A stretch of 23,854 bases of DNA from Nitriliruptorales bacterium (GTDB lineage Bacteria > Actinomycetota > Nitriliruptoria > Euzebyales > Egibacteraceae), in the NCBI GenBank assembly GCA_007133145.1, contig SLNF01000218.1, forward strand, positions 1 to 23,854, given 5' to 3'. Both the position numbers and the translations under genes were made by a program. Every line of letters starts with the position of its first letter. Within the stretch, counting starts at the first letter, position 1. The notes beneath the pieces were generated by a model, which was given only the letters and a program-made list of their open reading frames with translations, ran no database searches and was not told where the DNA came from. Shown here piece by piece: positions 21,952 to 23,854 of this stretch.

Positions 21952-23854
21952 TGCGGTGCCCCCACGGCACCGCGGCTCGTCGCCTCCACACGCGAGATCG
22001 CCGTCCGTGGGGCGACACGCCAGAGGTGGACCCGGTGCTCGGGCCACTCCTCGAGCAGGGCGGTCGCCCGCGCCGAGCCGGTGCGCTCGACGTGCTCGGC
22101 GACGAGGTCGTGGACGCGCGCGAGCTCGGCGCCCTCGGGCCGCCGGGCCTCGACGAGTTGGGTGTTGACCCGTCCCAGGATCTCGGCGGTCGCATCGAGG
22201 ACGAAGCATTCGCCCCCGGTCATGCCCGCCCCGAGGTTGACCCCGGTGGGGCCGAGCACGACGACGGTGCCGCCGGTCATGTACTCGCATGCATGGTCGC
22301 CGACGCCTTCGACGACGGCGTCGGCGCCGGAGTTCCGGACCGCGAAGCGCTCCCCTGCCCGCCCGGCCACGAAGAGCGTGCCGCCGGTCGCGCCGTAGAG
22401 CACGGTGTTGCCGAGCAGCACGGGATCCCCGGCGTCGTCGGCGGGCGGGCGGATGACGACGCGCCCCCCGGCCATGCCCTTGCCGACGTAGTCGTTGGCC
22501 TCCCCGGTGAGGACGAACTCGATGCCGTCGGTGAGGAACGCCCCGAAGGACTGCCCCGCCTCCCCGTCGAACCGCGCCGACACCGTGCCGAGCGGTCGGG
22601 CCTGCCCGTCGGCGTCGCCGAACTCGAGACCGACGGCACCGCCGAGCCGGGCCCCCACCGTGCGGTCGGCGTTGCGGATGTCGTAGCGCAGACCCTGCAT
22701 CGTGCCGTCGAAGAGCGCGGGGAAGGCCTCGTCGAAGAGGCGATCACCGAGCGCCGAGCGCGGTGACTGCAGGGCGACGTGCTCGACGTAGCGCCGGCTG
22801 TCGTCACCGCCCGCCACCATGTCGGGGACGGCGAGCAGACGGGAGACCTCGAGACCCTCGGCGTCGACGTCGACGCGGGGCTCGAGCAGGTCGACGCGGC
22901 CGACGGCCTCGTCGAGCGAGCGCAGCCCGAGCACGGCGAGCCCGCGGCGGACCTCCTCGGCGACGAAGAGGAGGTAGGCGGCGACCATCTCCGGGGTGCC
23001 GGCGTACTTCGCCCGTAGGTCCTCGCGCTGGGTAGCGATGCCGACCGGGCAGGTGTCGCGGTGACAGGCCCGCGCCATGACGCAGCCCTCGGCGATGAGC
23101 GCGATCGTGCCGAAGCCGTACTCGTCGGCGCCGAGGAGCGCGGCGACGAGCACGTCGCGACCGGTCCGCAGCCCCCCGTCGACTTGGAGGCGCACACGGC
23201 TGCGCAGCCCGTTGGCCACCAGGGTGCGCTGGGCGTCGGCGAGGCCGACCTCCCAGGGCAGCCCGGCGTGCTTGATCGACGACAGCGGGCTCGCGCCGGT
23301 GCCCCCGTCGGCACCGGCGATCTGCACGGCGTCGGCAAGGCCCTTGACGACCCCGGCGGCGACGACGCCGACCCCGTCGGAGGCGACGAGCTTGACGCCG
23401 ACGCTCGCGAAGGGGTTGACCTGCTTGAGGTCGTAGATGAGTTGCGCGAGGTCCTCGATCGAGTAGATGTCGTGGTGCGGCGGCGGGCTGATGAGCGAGA
23501 CGCCCGGCTGCGTGTGGCGCAACCGGGCGATGAGCTCGGTGACCTTGTGGCCGGGCAGGTGGCCGCCCTCGCCGGGCTTCGAGCCCTGGGCGATCTTGAT
23601 CTGCAGCTCGTCGGCCTGGGCAAGGTACTGCGGGGTCACTCCGAAGCGCCCGGAGGCGACCTGCTTGGCCCGGGAGTCGCGGTCCCGGGCGGTCCCTCGC
23701 GTGGCGAAGCGCCGCGGGTCCTCCCCGCCCTCGCCGGTGTTGGAGATCCCCCCGACGAGGTTCATCGCGATCGCGAGGTCCTCGTGGGCCTCCGGTGAGA
23801 GCGCGCCGAGCGACATCGCCCCGGTGAAGAAGCGCTGGGCGATCGACGTCGCCG
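21948..23854 (-). CDS. gltB: glutamate synthase large subunit, C-terminal part
   Basis: The alpha subunit of glutamate synthase (GOGAT) converts glutamine and 2-oxoglutarate to two glutamates. The gene runs off the window end: the frame stays open through the last base, and full-length GltB is about 1,500 residues, so roughly 635 C-terminal residues are here. QRFFTGAMSLGALSPEAHED begins the conserved synthase core; ADGGTGASPLSSIKHAGLPW is the FMN/substrate region; CVMARACHRDTCPVG supplies the three Cys of the [3Fe-4S] cluster with the 5- and 4-residue spacing of known enzymes. A GXGXG beta-helix domain (GKGMAGGRVVI to LGAGMTGGECFV) follows. The stop overlaps the ABC ATPase start by 4 bp, and no gltD follows. 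Confidence 0.96.
   Translation of the reverse strand, partial: ATSIAQRFFTGAMSLGALSPEAHEDLAIAMNLVGGISNTGEGGEDPRRFATRGTARDRDSRAKQVASGRFGVTPQYLAQADELQIKIAQGSKPGEGGHLPGHKVTELIARLRHTQPGVSLISPPPHHDIYSIEDLAQLIYDLKQVNPFASVGVKLVASDGVGVVAAGVVKGLADAVQIAGADGGTGASPLSSIKHAGLPWEVGLADAQRTLVANGLRSRVRLQVDGGLRTGRDVLVAALLGADEYGFGTIALIAEGCVMARACHRDTCPVGIATQREDLRAKYAGTPEMVAAYLLFVAEEVRRGLAVLGLRSLDEAVGRVDLLEPRVDVDAEGLEVSRLLAVPDMVAGGDDSRRYVEHVALQSPRSALGDRLFDEAFPALFDGTMQGLRYDIRNADRTVGARLGGAVGLEFGDADGQARPLGTVSARFDGEAGQSFGAFLTDGIEFVLTGEANDYVGKGMAGGRVVIRPPADDAGDPVLLGNTVLYGATGGTLFVAGRAGERFAVRNSGADAVVEGVGDHACEYMTGGTVVVLGPTGVNLGAGMTGGECFVLDATAEILGRVNTQLVEARRPEGAELARVHDLVAEHVERTGSARATALLEEWPEHRVHLWRVAPRTAISRVEATSRGAVGAPQ

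Overview
The window is ordinary-looking chromosome of a very GC-rich bacterium. By eye the GC content is over 70 percent, third codon positions are almost all G or C, GTG starts are common, and neighbouring genes often overlap by 4 bp. Gene content points to the Actinomycetota: a PASTA-domain Ser/Thr kinase, a mycoredoxin-like glutaredoxin, a FadD15-type acyl-CoA ligase, a glucokinase beside an ArsA-like ATPase, and HemQ. HU has no lysine-rich tail and HemQ has the YPMSKRR motif known from Firmicutes-type enzymes, so a deep-branching actinobacterial class is more likely than Mycobacterium or Streptomyces. That placement is an inference. I see no tRNA, rRNA, CRISPR array, insertion sequence or phage gene.

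Layout, left to right. (1) 1-1573, plus strand: 3' part of a PknB-type kinase (activation loop, membrane segment, four PASTA repeats). (2) 9947 down to 1601, minus strand: a nine-gene run, SRPBCC protein, ArsA/Get3-like ATPase, small Cys-motif protein, bacterial eRF1-like (baeRF) protein, ROK glucokinase, PlsC acyltransferase, L-threonine aldolase, FeS-type (6-4) photolyase, and a zinc-ribbon/one-TM/discoidin-like protein. Gaps run from a 1-bp overlap to 117 bp. (3) 12103 down to 10030, minus strand: rhomboid protease with a B-box zinc finger, a second SRPBCC protein, and a double-zinc-ribbon membrane protein. (4) 12166-12564, plus: small hydrophobic protein of unknown role. (5) 14367-12571, minus: long-chain acyl-CoA ligase, divergent from hemQ (14519-15316, plus). 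(6) 15904-15629, minus: HU, followed by a strong GC hairpin. (7) 16466-16104, minus: ArsC/Spx-fold protein without its catalytic Cys, divergent from an SDR oxidoreductase (16543-17295, plus). (8) 18482-17302, minus: CxxS glutaredoxin and an EamA transporter, overlapping by 4 bp. (9) 23854-18586, minus: 3' part of gltB overlapping by 4 bp an ABC ATPase and two ABC-2 permeases.

How the genes may work together. Housekeeping metabolism is represented by GltB (nitrogen assimilation), HemQ (coproporphyrin-dependent haem synthesis), glucokinase, threonine aldolase, PlsC and FadD (lipids). The most suggestive grouping is the Get3/ArsA-like ATPase with an SRPBCC protein, a small Cys protein and an eRF1/Vms1-like protein. 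Just upstream lies a rhomboid operon with its own SRPBCC protein and a zinc-ribbon membrane protein. This could be a membrane-protein or nascent-chain quality-control neighbourhood, but that is a hypothesis from gene order only. Long ORFs antisense to these genes are GC artefacts and were not annotated.
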